A stretch of DNA of 64,000 nucleotides, taken from Amylolactobacillus amylophilus DSM 20533 = JCM 1125. Lineage in GTDB: Bacteria; Bacillota; Bacilli; Lactobacillales; Lactobacillaceae. Positions within the stretch are counted from its first letter, which is position 1, and each line of letters starts with the position of its first letter. The stretch is taken from assembly GCF_001936335.1 (NCBI RefSeq), contig NZ_CP018888.1, positions 434,001-498,000 on the forward strand, written 5' to 3'. Below the pieces are notes generated by a model. It was not told where the DNA came from, did not search any database, and saw nothing but the letters and a program-made list of their open reading frames with translations. This document shows positions 39,622 through 50,718 of this stretch, in pieces. Made by a program: the position numbers and the translations under genes.

Positions 39622-41604
39622 CTATTTTGATTCTTCTTTTTTAGCAATTTCTTCACGTTTCTGCAGCCATGCTTTTCTTGACTTCACGAATTCCTTGTTC
39701 GTCACAGGCTTGTCTTGGAGTCTCAGGTTCTTATACGATCCAGAACTGTAACCACCTGAGTAAGCAAATGCACCTTGGTGAGGTACCAACTTAGTTACAC
39801 TTGGTGAACCACCAGTTGATTGAATTGGTAATTGTAGACCTGCATCGAGTAACCATGCTTCGGCCTTTGCATAGGCTTCGTAACGAGCATTGTTATCGTC
39901 AGTGATTGCATTTGCCTTCTTCAATAAGTCGGCATATTCGTCAAGACCAACTGCCTTCTTGGCTGCTGCAGAGATGTCTTGACCTTCACCAGTTGCTTCA
40001 AGACCAAGAGTAGTCAATTGTGAACCGTTTGCTGGGTTGTAGATTTCTAGGTATGATGAAGGATCGTCATAGTCAGGACCCCAGCCAGTAGCAGTACTGA
40101 TATCAAAGTCAGATGCTGAACCAGTAGTTGCATAGTACGTTACATTCTGGTATTCGTCATCGTTAGTTAACTGTAGGTCAACAACAACGTTGTCTTTACC
40201 AAGTACGCTCTCAACTGATTTCTTCAGTGACTTAGATTGATTTACAAGTGTTGCTGAAGTCTCAGATTGAGGAAGGTCTAGGTGAACTGGGAAAGCAACG
40301 CCATCGGCTTCCAATTCTTCTTTAGCTTTCTTGAATAATTCCTTGGCTTGTTGCTTGTTGTATGTCCCGTCTTGGGCATCAGCAAGGTTTACGTTACTGT
40401 ATAAATCTGAATTCAATTTCTTCAATTGATTCTCGACTTCAGTACCATAATCATGACCGTTAACGTTAACGAAGCTAGGTACAGTTAATGAGTTTCTGAG
40501 AATCTTGTTTGAACCGTCTTTACCAACAGATTGTGCTGCATAGGCATTCTTGTCAATTGACTTTTGAACAGCTAAACGGAAGTTCTTGTTCAGGATTGCC
40601 TTCTTAGTATCTTCCTTAGCTTTGTCAGTCTTCTTCGAAGTTAAGTTATAGGCGCCACGGTTCAAGTTGAATGTCATGTTAAATGTCATAGAAGTTTGCA
40701 TACTGTAGATGATGTTCTTGCCACTGTCTTTCTTGATCTTGTCGTAACCAGGTAGGTTAGGGAAGACACGGGCATTTGAGTATTCACCAGCTTCAAACTT
40801 CTTGTAAAGCTCATCTGGGTTCTTACCATCGTAGAATGTGAACTTAACATCCTTGATGTAAACGTGCTTCTTATCCCAGTAATTTGGGTTAGCAGTATAT
40901 TCAAGAACTGATTTAGCAGTGAAGTTCTTCAGCAAGTATGGACCACTGTAAAGGATGCTATCTGCAGTTGCCTTACCATAATCCTTACCCTTTTGCTTCA
41001 AGAACTTCTCGTTAACTGGGAAAAGAATTCCGTAAGTAGTCTTTGAGTTCCAGAATGATTCTGGTTGGTTCAAAGTATACTGAACTGTCTTCTTATCAAC
41101 AGCCTTAACACCAACGTCATCAAAGTTCTTGGTCTTACCAGAAACGTAGTCATCAAGACCCTTGATACTTCCTTGAACAACATACATCTGCTCTGACTTA
41201 GAGTCAGCAGCGTGCTTCAAGCCGGTAACGAAGTCTTGAGCGGTAATCTTGCCGTAGACGTTACCTTCACTGTCTGTCCAGTCTGCATCACGCAATTTGT
41301 ATGTGTAAGTGAGACCATCGTCACTTACCTTCCATGACTTAGCCAATGAACCAACTAATTCACCATACTTATCGTTTTCGAGCAAGCCATTTTCGAAGTT
41401 AATCGTGTGGTCATTGTTCGTTGCACGCATGGTTACATTGTAGTCAAATGAGTCTGGATCAGTTGAATACACGTAAGCATATTTGGTGCTTGCAGTTTTG
41501 CTAGAATCTGAACTGCTCTTATCAGAGCTGCTGTTTCCGCAGGCAGCTAGTAAAGCGACAGAAGCAAATGTGACAGCAAGTGCCGCAAATTTCTTATACT
41601 TCAT
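39622..41604 (-). CDS. oppA: Oligopeptide-binding lipoprotein OppA (AmiA-like)
   Basis: Extracellular peptide receptor of the importer. The 660-residue protein has a lipoprotein signal peptide: basic MKYKKF, hydrophobic core, lipobox LAAC with the lipidated cysteine at C22, then a serine/lysine linker (GNSSSDKSSSDSSK). The mature part has the SBP_bac_5 family features (YTYKLRDADWTDSEGNVYGK, YSGPYLLKNF, YNPANGS). Length fits AmiA. First gene of the operon, with a consensus -35 promoter and tandem repeats upstream. Imported peptides may also serve as signals, but nothing here identifies one. Confidence 0.95.
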   Translation of the reverse strand: MKYKKFAALAVTFASVALLAACGNSSSDKSSSDSSKTASTKYAYVYSTDPDSFDYNVTMRATNNDHTINFENGLLENDKYGELVGSLAKSWKVSDDGLTYTYKLRDADWTDSEGNVYGKITAQDFVTGLKHAADSKSEQMYVVQGSIKGLDDYVSGKTKNFDDVGVKAVDKKTVQYTLNQPESFWNSKTTYGILFPVNEKFLKQKGKDYGKATADSILYSGPYLLKNFTAKSVLEYTANPNYWDKKHVYIKDVKFTFYDGKNPDELYKKFEAGEYSNARVFPNLPGYDKIKKDSGKNIIYSMQTSMTFNMTFNLNRGAYNLTSKKTDKAKEDTKKAILNKNFRLAVQKSIDKNAYAAQSVGKDGSNKILRNSLTVPSFVNVNGHDYGTEVENQLKKLNSDLYSNVNLADAQDGTYNKQQAKELFKKAKEELEADGVAFPVHLDLPQSETSATLVNQSKSLKKSVESVLGKDNVVVDLQLTNDDEYQNVTYYATTGSASDFDISTATGWGPDYDDPSSYLEIYNPANGSQLTTLGLEATGEGQDISAAAKKAVGLDEYADLLKKANAITDDNNARYEAYAKAEAWLLDAGLQLPIQSTGGSPSVTKLVPHQGAFAYSGGYSSGSYKNLRLQDKPVTNKEFVKSRKAWLQKREEIAKKEESK

Positions 41605-41670
41605 ATTTTTAAATCCCCCAACTAAATTATTTCTCTCAGAAAACCAACTGTTAGATTTTTGAAATTATTC

Positions 41671-41691
41671 TTAGTTTAAGGTTAGTTTAAG
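41671..41691. repeat. Direct repeat overlapping the oppA -10
   Basis: Two exact copies of TTAGTTTAAG (41671-41680 and 41682-41691) at an 11-base period, one helical turn. Together they span most of the promoter spacer and the -10 of oppA. In-phase direct repeats of this kind are typical binding sites for response regulators or other tandem-binding regulators. Confidence 0.6.
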
Positions 41692-41701
41692 CTTGTGTCA
41701 A
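41673..41701 (-). promoter_or_regulatory. Promoter of the opp operon
   Basis: Consensus -35 TTGACA (41696-41701), 17 bases, TAAACT (41673-41678) on the minus strand, about 70 bases upstream of the oppA ATG. Confidence 0.75.
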
Positions 41702-41734
41702 TACTATTCTTAAAATAAATGGAATTGCGTTCAC

Positions 41735-41756
41735 AATACCGCTCTACCGCGGTATT
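41735..41756. terminator. GC-rich hairpin between murA and oppA
   Basis: AATACCGC (41735-41742), 6-base loop, GCGGTATT (41749-41756), with a T run on the plus side. No plus-strand gene ends here; it may insulate the opp promoter or act as an upstream operator. Confidence 0.45.
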
Positions 41757-41778
41757 TTTCGTCCAATATAAAAACAAA

Positions 41779-41802
41779 AAATCAAAAATCACTAGGATTT
41801 TT
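41779..41802 (-). terminator. Candidate terminator of murA
   Basis: AAAAATC (41784-41790), 5-base loop, GATTTTT (41796-41802) and a T-rich run on the minus strand. The stem is A/T-rich and of moderate strength. Confidence 0.6.
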
Positions 41803-41859
41803 GCTTTTCTTCTGGTAAAAATTAAATTTTGTTTCTCATATATCTTTGTCTACTGAATT

Positions 41860-43125
41860 CTAGGCGTCCACAATCTCTACATCAGCGCCTAATTGCCTTA
41901 GCTTCAACTCAACTCTGTCATAGCCACGGAGAATGTTATCGGCATTTTCAATCACTGTTTCACCTTCTGCCATAAGGCCAGTAATCATCAAAGCTGCCCC
42001 AGCTCTAATCTCATCTGCGGAAACTTTGGCTCCCTTTAGATGACTACTTGGGTGAATCAGAATAATATCATCTTCCACATGAAGATCTGCACCCATTCGC
42101 TGTAATTCCGGAATGTGCCGCACACGCTTCGGATAGATGGTGTCAATTATTACACCCTCACCTTGTTTGGCCGAGAGCAGCAATGGTGTAATCGGCTGTT
42201 GTAGATCAGTCGCAAAGCCCGGATAAGGCATCGTCTTAATCTGAATCATCTGAAGATCACCTGCCGGATAAACGTAAATCGAATCCTCATTGACCTCCAT
42301 TCCGACGCCCATTTCCTCAACTTTCGCCAAGAATGAATCCAAATGTTCTTCGATAATGTTACAGACACGGATTCCCTCACCTACACAGGCGGCAAGTGAG
42401 ATGTATGTCCCTGCCTCAATCCTATCTGGGATAATCGTATGCGCATTTCTAGCTTGCAATACGGGCACACCATCAATCCTGATGGTATCAGTGCCCGCGC
42501 CACGAATGCGCGCCCCCATATTATTTAAGAATGTGGACAGATCGATTATTTCCGGCTCCCTGGCAGCATTCTCAATTACCGTCCGACCGGAGGCAGTCAC
42601 AGCAGCTAAAATTATGTTAATTGTCGCTCCGACTGAGACCATCTCCAGATAAATATTAGCGCCGTGCAGTCCCTCCTCCGGTGCAGTAATGACGATTTCA
42701 TCATTTTCATTACGCACCTTCGCACCGAGCATTTGAAACCCCTTAATGTGCTGGTCAATGGGACGGGGGCCGATATCATCTCCGCCCGGAAATCCGACAA
42801 CAGCTCGGCCGAAACGACCGAGTAAAGCCCCCATGAAATAGTAGGAAGCACGTAAGCTTTTGATTTTACCGGCAGGAAGAGGATGCATTTCAATATTCGA
42901 GGGATCCACCTTCAGCGTAGTTTCGACAAACTCACTCGTGACGTTCATCTCAGCCAAGAGATCCATCAGGTTATCCACATCCTGAATTCTCGGCACAGAA
43001 TCAAGCGTGACAGGAGTACGAGAGAGTATTGACGCAGGAATGAGGGCAACGGTGCTATTCTTCGCACCGCCAATCCAAACGTCGCCCTTTAAGGGCTTTC
43101 CACCATGGATGATCATTTTTTTCAT
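41860..43125 (-). CDS. murA: UDP-N-acetylglucosamine 1-carboxyvinyltransferase (Asp-type MurA)
   Basis: Transfers enolpyruvate from PEP to UDP-GlcNAc, the first committed step of peptidoglycan synthesis. The predicted 421-residue protein starts [16 protein letters not shown] (ATG at 43125); a longer in-frame extension is not homologous. The conserved K22 and N23 are present in GGAKNS. In the active-site loop, the usual PGGC is PGGDD: D116 replaces the cysteine equivalent to E. coli C115, the fosfomycin target. The loop is otherwise intact ([13 protein letters not shown]). Enzymes with Asp here are active but fosfomycin-resistant. Follows pyrG, with its own promoter. Confidence 0.95.
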   Translation of the reverse strand: MKKMIIHGGKPLKGDVWIGGAKNSTVALIPASILSRTPVTLDSVPRIQDVDNLMDLLAEMNVTSEFVETTLKVDPSNIEMHPLPAGKIKSLRASYYFMGALLGRFGRAVVGFPGGDDIGPRPIDQHIKGFQMLGAKVRNENDEIVITAPEEGLHGANIYLEMVSVGATINIILAAVTASGRTVIENAAREPEIIDLSTFLNNMGARIRGAGTDTIRIDGVPVLQARNAHTIIPDRIEAGTYISLAACVGEGIRVCNIIEEHLDSFLAKVEEMGVGMEVNEDSIYVYPAGDLQMIQIKTMPYPGFATDLQQPITPLLLSAKQGEGVIIDTIYPKRVRHIPELQRMGADLHVEDDIILIHPSSHLKGAKVSADEIRAGAALMITGLMAEGETVIENADNILRGYDRVELKLRQLGADVEIVDA

Positions 43126-43183
43126 TGAGGGAAAGATCCTTTTCCAATTAAAAGTTGCATTGACTAGAATGCATATCAATAAC

Positions 43184-43212
43184 ATGTTAAAAGAATTGCA
43201 GTAAAAACACAA
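43184..43212 (-). promoter_or_regulatory. Promoter of murA
   Basis: TTGTGT (43207-43212), 17 bases, TAACAT (43184-43189) on the minus strand, about 20 bases beyond the pyrG terminator. Confidence 0.5.
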
Positions 43213-43232
43213 GCTGCAGACACAACTGTAAT

Positions 43233-43253
43233 AAAAAAGGACCGGTCAGGTCC
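43233..43253 (-). terminator. Intrinsic terminator of pyrG
   Basis: GGACC (43239-43243), 5-base loop, GGTCC (43249-43253), then six U on the minus strand. Confidence 0.8.
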
Positions 43254-43259
43254 CTCTTA

Positions 43260-44882
<1,623 letters not shown>

Positions 44883-44933
44883 TTACTCCTTTTTGATTAA
44901 TGGTAATTCTACTAAAGGAAGGCAAATCCCTTA

Positions 44934-44986
44934 AAACAAAAAAAGTTCCCTAATTACTTAGGGAACTACGCGCCTGTAAGGTGCCC
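44934..44986 (-). promoter_or_regulatory. pyrG leader attenuator (reiterative-transcription type)
   Basis: The predicted transcript starts at 44986 with GGGC, as in B. subtilis pyrG, where low CTP stalls polymerase and adds extra G residues. Eighteen bases on, a terminator stem AGTTCCCTAA (complement of 44958-44967) / TTAGGGAACT (complement of 44944-44953) is followed by seven U. The 5' arm contains UUCCCU, which a poly-G 5' end could pair with, preventing termination. It also ends rpoE transcripts. Confidence 0.75.
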
Positions 44987-44993
44987 AAAAAGT

Positions 44994-45022
44994 ATAATAC
45001 AGTCCTAGAACGAAATCGTCAA
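44994..45022 (-). promoter_or_regulatory. Promoter of pyrG
   Basis: TTGACG (45017-45022), 17 bases, TATTAT (44994-44999). Seven bases separate the -10 from the GGGC start. The promoter begins 4 bases after the rpoE stop codon. Confidence 0.78.
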
Positions 45023-45026
45023 GGAT

Positions 45027-45611
45027 TTATTCTTCATCTTCGTCATCGGTGTCTGAATCAATCCCCAAATCAGGATCGTCATCATCCTCGCCTAAATCAG
45101 CGAGCTGACCTTCGATACCATCAGGTAACTCGTCTTCGTCTTCATCGTCGTCGACATCATCTTTTGCAACTTTCTCGAAGTCGTCATCATCCTCTTCGTC
45201 ATCGTCATCAACTGTGAGGTCATCGTCTTCTGGATCGTCCGCATCATAGTCAATGATGTCATCATCAACGTCCGCCAAGAATGCATTAACCTTTTTATTC
45301 TTCTTGCGTGGTGTTTCTTCTTCATCCTCAGGATGATTAACTTCTTCATCAACGGATTCATATGAGTACCATGACCGCAGTCCCCAAACATTATCCCCTA
45401 GGGAAATGAAACTTCCATCGATATTTAAGTCAGTATAAAATTGTGGTAAACGGTCACGAATTTCTTCGTCTTTAGTGTTTAAGAAATTCTGAATTGCATT
45501 CACTAGGTCAACGAAGGCCATTCTTTCATGGCGTTCTTCCAAGATAGCATGAGCAACTTCAATTAATGATAGTTCTTCAATTTTTTGATTCTTAAATTCC
45601 TCTAATCCCAC
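45027..45611 (-). CDS. rpoE: RNA polymerase delta subunit
   Basis: Firmicute-specific polymerase subunit that speeds recycling and tunes promoter sensitivity to initiating NTPs. The 194-residue protein has an N-terminal HARE-HTH fold (about 1-90, with [20 protein letters not shown]) and a long, nearly pure Asp/Glu C-terminal tail (from about 100; for example [19 protein letters not shown]). The start is GTG at 45611 with AAGGGA 9 bases upstream. It lies between a YwiB-like gene and pyrG. Confidence 0.95.
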   Translation of the reverse strand: MGLEEFKNQKIEELSLIEVAHAILEERHERMAFVDLVNAIQNFLNTKDEEIRDRLPQFYTDLNIDGSFISLGDNVWGLRSWYSYESVDEEVNHPEDEEETPRKKNKKVNAFLADVDDDIIDYDADDPEDDDLTVDDDDEEDDDDFEKVAKDDVDDDEDEDELPDGIEGQLADLGEDDDDPDLGIDSDTDDEDEE

Positions 45612-45653
45612 AAGTGCACATCCCTTCCACAGTCTGTCTCCAATAATACTATT

Positions 45654-46061
45654 TTATTTGGTAAAAATCAATTCAAAGAAATAGTTTCCCACCAAGTTTA
45701 CACCAGTGTATAAATCGTACTCAATGACAATCTTTTCCGACTGCACATCGGGCTGGCTTCTTTTGATAGACTTGGTCTGTGTAGCAATCTCCATTGTCTG
45801 ACCATCGACGACATACTCAGTACTTACCCTTTGGCCAACGGCAAAATGGAGCTTTGAATAGTTGGCCGGGGCGACACCACGTTTTAATTCAACCTTATTC
45901 CCCATCGTCTCGATGCGTACCGGAATCGTCCCCGACTCACGGTAGTTAAGGATAAATTTGCCATCTAGTTCCTCCAGTTGCCCGCGCTCCGAAAACTCAA
46001 AGCTTTCCGTTTCTGGTCCCTGTGTAATCGTCGTTTTCACTCTCACCTGAACTAATTGCAT
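45654..46061 (-). CDS. DUF1934 / YwiB-like beta-barrel protein
   Basis: The 135-residue protein starts MQLVQVRVKTTITQGPETES. Its pattern of alternating strands and its position ahead of rpoE-pyrG match the YwiB family (DUF1934), a lipocalin-like barrel whose ligand and function are not known. It has no signal peptide or membrane segment. AGAGG lies 7 bases before the ATG. The start codon overlaps the 5' region of the divergent octanoyltransferase gene; the two are transcribed away from each other from a gap of about 70 bases. Confidence 0.8.
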   Translation of the reverse strand: MQLVQVRVKTTITQGPETESFEFSERGQLEELDGKFILNYRESGTIPVRIETMGNKVELKRGVAPANYSKLHFAVGQRVSTEYVVDGQTMEIATQTKSIKRSQPDVQSEKIVIEYDLYTGVNLVGNYFFELIFTK

Positions 46062-46097
46062 TTAATTACCTCTCAATTAAGTATTTTCCGACTGGTT

Positions 46098-46106
46098 TGT
46101 TATAAT
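46098..46106 (+). promoter_or_regulatory. Extended -10 promoter of the lipL-HD operon
   Basis: TGT-TATAAT (-10 at 46101-46106), 28 bases upstream of the GTG start. No clear -35. Confidence 0.6.
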
Positions 46107-46133
46107 TTAAGCATATGGAAAAGGAGGTCGAAC

Positions 46134-46967
46134 GTGTTATTTGAAGATAGTAAAGACTTCCTGGTGCTCAACCAGTATTTTGCAAAGAACGAGGCGTTAG
46201 ATGCTATCGCGACCTCTAATGTCTTACTCTACCTGGCTGGGAGGCTCAAACGTCCCATCCTCCAATTCTGGACTCTTAATGATACAGTAATTTTAGGGCA
46301 TATGGATACAAAACTCAAATCACTTGGTCGCGGACTCGCCGTCATTGAGCAGAATCACTTCAATTATGTAGTGCGCAACGCCGGCGGCCTGGGCGTCGTT
46401 AGCGACGCCGGCATCCTAAACGCCTCATTATACTTTCCACAACAAACGGGCGTCTCCATCAACGCTGCCTATGAGGCGACAACGAAACTGACGGCGGGGG
46501 CGCTCAGTTCGTTTGATGTTCAGGTAGAGCAGAGAGAAGTCAGTACGTCCTACTGTCCTGGTACCTACGATCTGAGCATTGGCGGGCTCAAGTTCTCCGG
46601 CCAAGCGCAGCGGCGTGCAAAGGACAACATCGGCATCATGCTCTATTATAGCGTGGTTGGTAATCAACAAGCACGCGGGCAGATGATGCACGACTTCTAT
46701 GAACAAGCAAATAGACCTGCACACCCCAAGCTGATTTTTCCAAGCGTCGATCCTAACGCGATGACTAATCTAGCGGACTGCATTTCGTTAGCAAATCAAA
46801 CAGCAAACGAACAGCTCAAGCAACTGATTTTGGCCCAGCTTTTACGCCAAGGCAACAAATACTCAGAGGTCACGCTGGAATCAATCATCGATAATCAATT
46901 CATTTACGACTTCGAGCAGAATCTGGCTGACTTAGCCAAACGAATGGAGGCTCTTCCACATGCATAA
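46134..46967 (+). CDS. lipL: Octanoyl-[GcvH]:protein N-octanoyltransferase-like (LipL family)
   Basis: Member of the lipoate ligase/octanoyltransferase fold, which moves octanoyl or lipoyl groups onto E2 or GcvH domains. The 277-residue protein has the RNAGGLGVVSDAG loop (family RRSGG...), and CPGTYDLSIGGLKFSGQAQR with the cysteine typical of LipL. I chose the GTG at 46134 with AAGGAGG 6 bases upstream; the longer in-frame extension runs through the promoter. It overlaps the HD phosphohydrolase gene by 8 bases. Whether it acts as LipL or as a ligase cannot be settled here; the lipoylated targets lie outside the window. Confidence 0.82.
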   Translation: MLFEDSKDFLVLNQYFAKNEALDAIATSNVLLYLAGRLKRPILQFWTLNDTVILGHMDTKLKSLGRGLAVIEQNHFNYVVRNAGGLGVVSDAGILNASLYFPQQTGVSINAAYEATTKLTAGALSSFDVQVEQREVSTSYCPGTYDLSIGGLKFSGQAQRRAKDNIGIMLYYSVVGNQQARGQMMHDFYEQANRPAHPKLIFPSVDPNAMTNLADCISLANQTANEQLKQLILAQLLRQGNKYSEVTLESIIDNQFIYDFEQNLADLAKRMEALPHA

Positions 46968-48318
46968 TACGGCATACAACTTGGTCAAATTACCAAAAGA
47001 AAAGGTTTTTCGTGATCCAGTCCACAACTATATTCACGTTCAGTATCAGGTGATTCTTGACCTGATTGATACACACGAGTTCCAGCGACTGCGCCGCATC
47101 AAGCAGCTCGGAACGACCAGTTATACTTTCCACGGTGCAGAGCATTCTCGCTTTGAGCACTGCCTGGGCGTATATGAAATTACGCGCAAAATTTGCGATA
47201 AATTCGATCGTAATTTCAAAAAACAAACGCCAGGTGATGGTCTTTGGGACGAATCAGAACGCATCGTTGCCCTCTGTGCAGCCCTGTTGCACGACGTAGG
47301 TCATGGACCCTATTCCCACACTTTTGAGCGGCTCTTTAACACAAACCACGAGGCCATTACTCAGCAGATTATTACGGATGAGACCACAGAGATTAACCGG
47401 GTGCTCCGCACTGTCGCCCCAGACTTTCCTTTGAAGGTAGCCAGCGTGATTGGCAAAACTTACCCGAATCCCCAGGTCGTCCAGATGATTTCTAGTCAAG
47501 CAGATGCCGACCGCATGGATTATCTGTTGCGTGACGCGTACTTTACCGGTACACAATACGGTAGTTTCGATCTCACCAGAATTCTCCGCGTCATTCGCCC
47601 TTACGCAGGTGGCATCGCGTTTGACCGTGGCGGCATGCACGCAGTCGAAGACTACATCGTTTCCCGCTTTCAGATGTACCAGCAGATTTATTTCCATCCG
47701 GTGTCCCGCTCAATGGAAGTCATATTGGACCACCTCTTGAAGCGCGCCCAAGATATCTACCATGATGGTCAACTTGAGGTAGTCGATCAACTCGCCCCAT
47801 TTCTGGCACACAACTGGACCTTAGCCGACTACCTGAGCCTCGATGACGGTGTGTTAAACACCAACTTCGGTATCTGGCGGCACCATCCGGACCCAATCCT
47901 CAGCGATCTTGCGACCCGGTTCCTCGACCGCCGCCCGTTCAAGTCGGTTGAATTCAACGACGAGACCGTCACATTACTACCTAAAATGCGGGAATTAATT
48001 AGTCAGGTAGGCTTCGACCCGGAATACTACACCGCCATCAACGATAGTTTCGACCTACCATATGACTCATACGACCCCCACGCAGAAAATCCGAAGACGC
48101 AGATTGAGATCATGCAGGATGATGGCACGCTGGTTGAGTTATCAGAGTTTAGCCCGTTAGTTCGCTCAATCATGGGTGAACAAAGTGGTGATGCTCGTTT
48201 CTTCTTCCCAAAGACGATGCTTGTTAAACAACACCAGACCCAGATTTTCGAACCAATTTACCAAGAGTTTCAACAACATATCAAGAATAATCAACTAATT
48301 AAGTTGGCCAACGACTAA
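46960..48318 (+). CDS. HD-domain phosphohydrolase (YwfO/SAMHD1-like)
   Basis: Metal-dependent phosphohydrolase of the dNTPase type. The 452-residue protein has an N-terminal RDPVHNYIHV, H-x(n)-HD signature: RRIKQLGTTSYTFHGAEHSR with FEHCLGV, then LLHDVGHGPYSHTFE, and a later SSQADADRMDYLLRDA that completes the metal site. The enterococcal homologue hydrolyses dNTPs and is controlled by nucleotides; the B. subtilis one is YwfO. Co-translated with lipL through an 8-base overlap, and followed 41 bases later by mscL. Confidence 0.9.
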   Translation: MHNTAYNLVKLPKEKVFRDPVHNYIHVQYQVILDLIDTHEFQRLRRIKQLGTTSYTFHGAEHSRFEHCLGVYEITRKICDKFDRNFKKQTPGDGLWDESERIVALCAALLHDVGHGPYSHTFERLFNTNHEAITQQIITDETTEINRVLRTVAPDFPLKVASVIGKTYPNPQVVQMISSQADADRMDYLLRDAYFTGTQYGSFDLTRILRVIRPYAGGIAFDRGGMHAVEDYIVSRFQMYQQIYFHPVSRSMEVILDHLLKRAQDIYHDGQLEVVDQLAPFLAHNWTLADYLSLDDGVLNTNFGIWRHHPDPILSDLATRFLDRRPFKSVEFNDETVTLLPKMRELISQVGFDPEYYTAINDSFDLPYDSYDPHAENPKTQIEIMQDDGTLVELSEFSPLVRSIMGEQSGDARFFFPKTMLVKQHQTQIFEPIYQEFQQHIKNNQLIKLAND

Positions 48319-48359
48319 CAGACAGACACAAGAAGAAAGGTAGGAACAGAACAATCAAA

Positions 48360-48743
48360 ATGATACATGAATTTAAAGAGTTTATTAATCGAGGCAATGT
48401 GCTGGATATGGCCGTCGGTGTGCTGATTGGTGGTGCACTTTCAACGCTGGTTAAATCCCTCACCAGCAATCTTTTGAACCCACTAATCAGTATTTTCTTA
48501 GGATCAATCGACCTCTCCGCCATCAAATTTCGCATCGGCAGTGCGTTATTCACAGTTGGTAACTTTCTGAACGACGTGATTAGCTTCATCATTATCGCGT
48601 TCATCGTATTCTTAATCGTGAAGTTCTTCAATCACTTCAGGAAAGAAAAGAAGGATGCTGGCAGCATCTCACCAACTGAGCAGTACCTGAAGGAGATTCG
48701 GGATTTGTTGCAACAAAGTAAGACCGATACACCAGAAAAATAA
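48360..48743 (+). CDS. mscL: Large-conductance mechanosensitive channel
   Basis: Pressure-relief channel opened by membrane tension on osmotic downshock. The 127-residue protein has the cytoplasmic N-terminal helix (MIHEFKEFINRGNVLDMAVG), TM1 (VGVLIGGALSTLVKSL), the extracellular loop, TM2 (DVISFIIIAFIVFLIVKFF) and a basic cytoplasmic C-terminal helix. AGAAAGG lies upstream. Last gene of the plus-strand block, before a terminator. Confidence 0.96.
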   Translation: MIHEFKEFINRGNVLDMAVGVLIGGALSTLVKSLTSNLLNPLISIFLGSIDLSAIKFRIGSALFTVGNFLNDVISFIIIAFIVFLIVKFFNHFRKEKKDAGSISPTEQYLKEIRDLLQQSKTDTPEK

Positions 48744-48763
48744 GCATTCATTGCTCCAGACAA

Positions 48764-48817
48764 AAAAACCAGTTCTGCACGTCGTTTCACGAGACCCGAT
48801 GTGTCGAACTGGTTTTT
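48764..48817. terminator. Bidirectional terminator
   Basis: AAAAACCAGTTC (48764-48775) / GAACTGGTTTTT (48806-48817) with a structured 30-base loop. Lies between mscL and a convergent DUF3284-type gene. Confidence 0.85.
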
Positions 48818-48825
48818 ATTATTTA

Positions 48826-49269
48826 TTAGTTAGATTCCGTATTGGCAAGGGTCTGTTGGTAGAATTCCTCTATCTTCTTACCCATCTGTTTCAGGCGCTT
48901 ACGGCGCACCCAACCGAGAATGAAGCCAGTCAATTTGTTGTTCAAATCAACGGTAGCACTACTTCCACTAACGTGCTCCACGTAAGATAGCTCTGACTTC
49001 TTCTCACCCAGGGGCTTGATTCGATAACTAACCTTATGCGCATTCTTACCAGAGTGCATCTCATATGCGTAGAGTTCGTCATCCTTGAAGTCGGTCACCT
49101 CGAGCTTACCATACTGCCCGTTAGCAAATTTCTTGTCGAACGAGAAATCTTTTAATTGTGAACGCGAAAGTACAGTACCTGTCTGCTGCTTAATATCCTC
49201 AATCACCGATTCTGTAATTTTGTTAAAAAAGTACTTTGCAGGTACATTTGCTACAACTTTAGCCCTCAT
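48826..49269 (-). CDS. DUF3284-type (SRPBCC-like) protein
   Basis: The 147-residue protein starts MRAKVVANVPAKYFFNKITE and has the helix-grip look of SRPBCC/START-like folds. Proteins of this kind (DUF3284) often accompany beta-glucoside PTS and 6-phospho-beta-glucosidase genes in lactic acid bacteria, and it sits 12 bases downstream of a GH1 gene here. Function unknown. Start is the ATG at 49269 with GGAGAG 7 bases upstream. No signal peptide. The GH1 gene upstream has lost its 5' end, so this gene has probably lost its original promoter. Confidence 0.7.
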   Translation of the reverse strand: MRAKVVANVPAKYFFNKITESVIEDIKQQTGTVLSRSQLKDFSFDKKFANGQYGKLEVTDFKDDELYAYEMHSGKNAHKVSYRIKPLGEKKSELSYVEHVSGSSATVDLNNKLTGFILGWVRRKRLKQMGKKIEEFYQQTLANTESN

Positions 49270-49281
49270 CAATCAACTCTC

Positions 49282-50658
<1,377 letters not shown>

Positions 50659-50691
50659 TTACTAATTGAGAAAAAGATCTAGAATTTTTAA

Positions 50692-50718
50692 GGGAGTGTC
50701 AAAAATATTGTGTAAACG
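50692..50718. mobile_element. Possible IS256-family end (scar)
   Basis: The stretch GGGAGTGTCAAAAATATTG followed by TGTAAACG resembles the terminal inverted repeats of IS256/mutator-type elements, which share a TTGTGTAAA core; the outer end faces left. Only about 27 bases are left, and acyltransferase codons follow at once. No transposase sequence or partner repeat was found in the window. Confidence 0.4.

Noticed and set aside
41735-41756. Hairpin as terminator of a plus-strand gene
   Set aside because: No plus-strand gene precedes it; kept only as an unassigned hairpin.
45092-45391. Long frame opposite in phase to rpoE, rich in Met and Lys
   Set aside because: It is the out-of-frame reading of the Asp/Glu-coding tail of rpoE and has no ribosome binding site.
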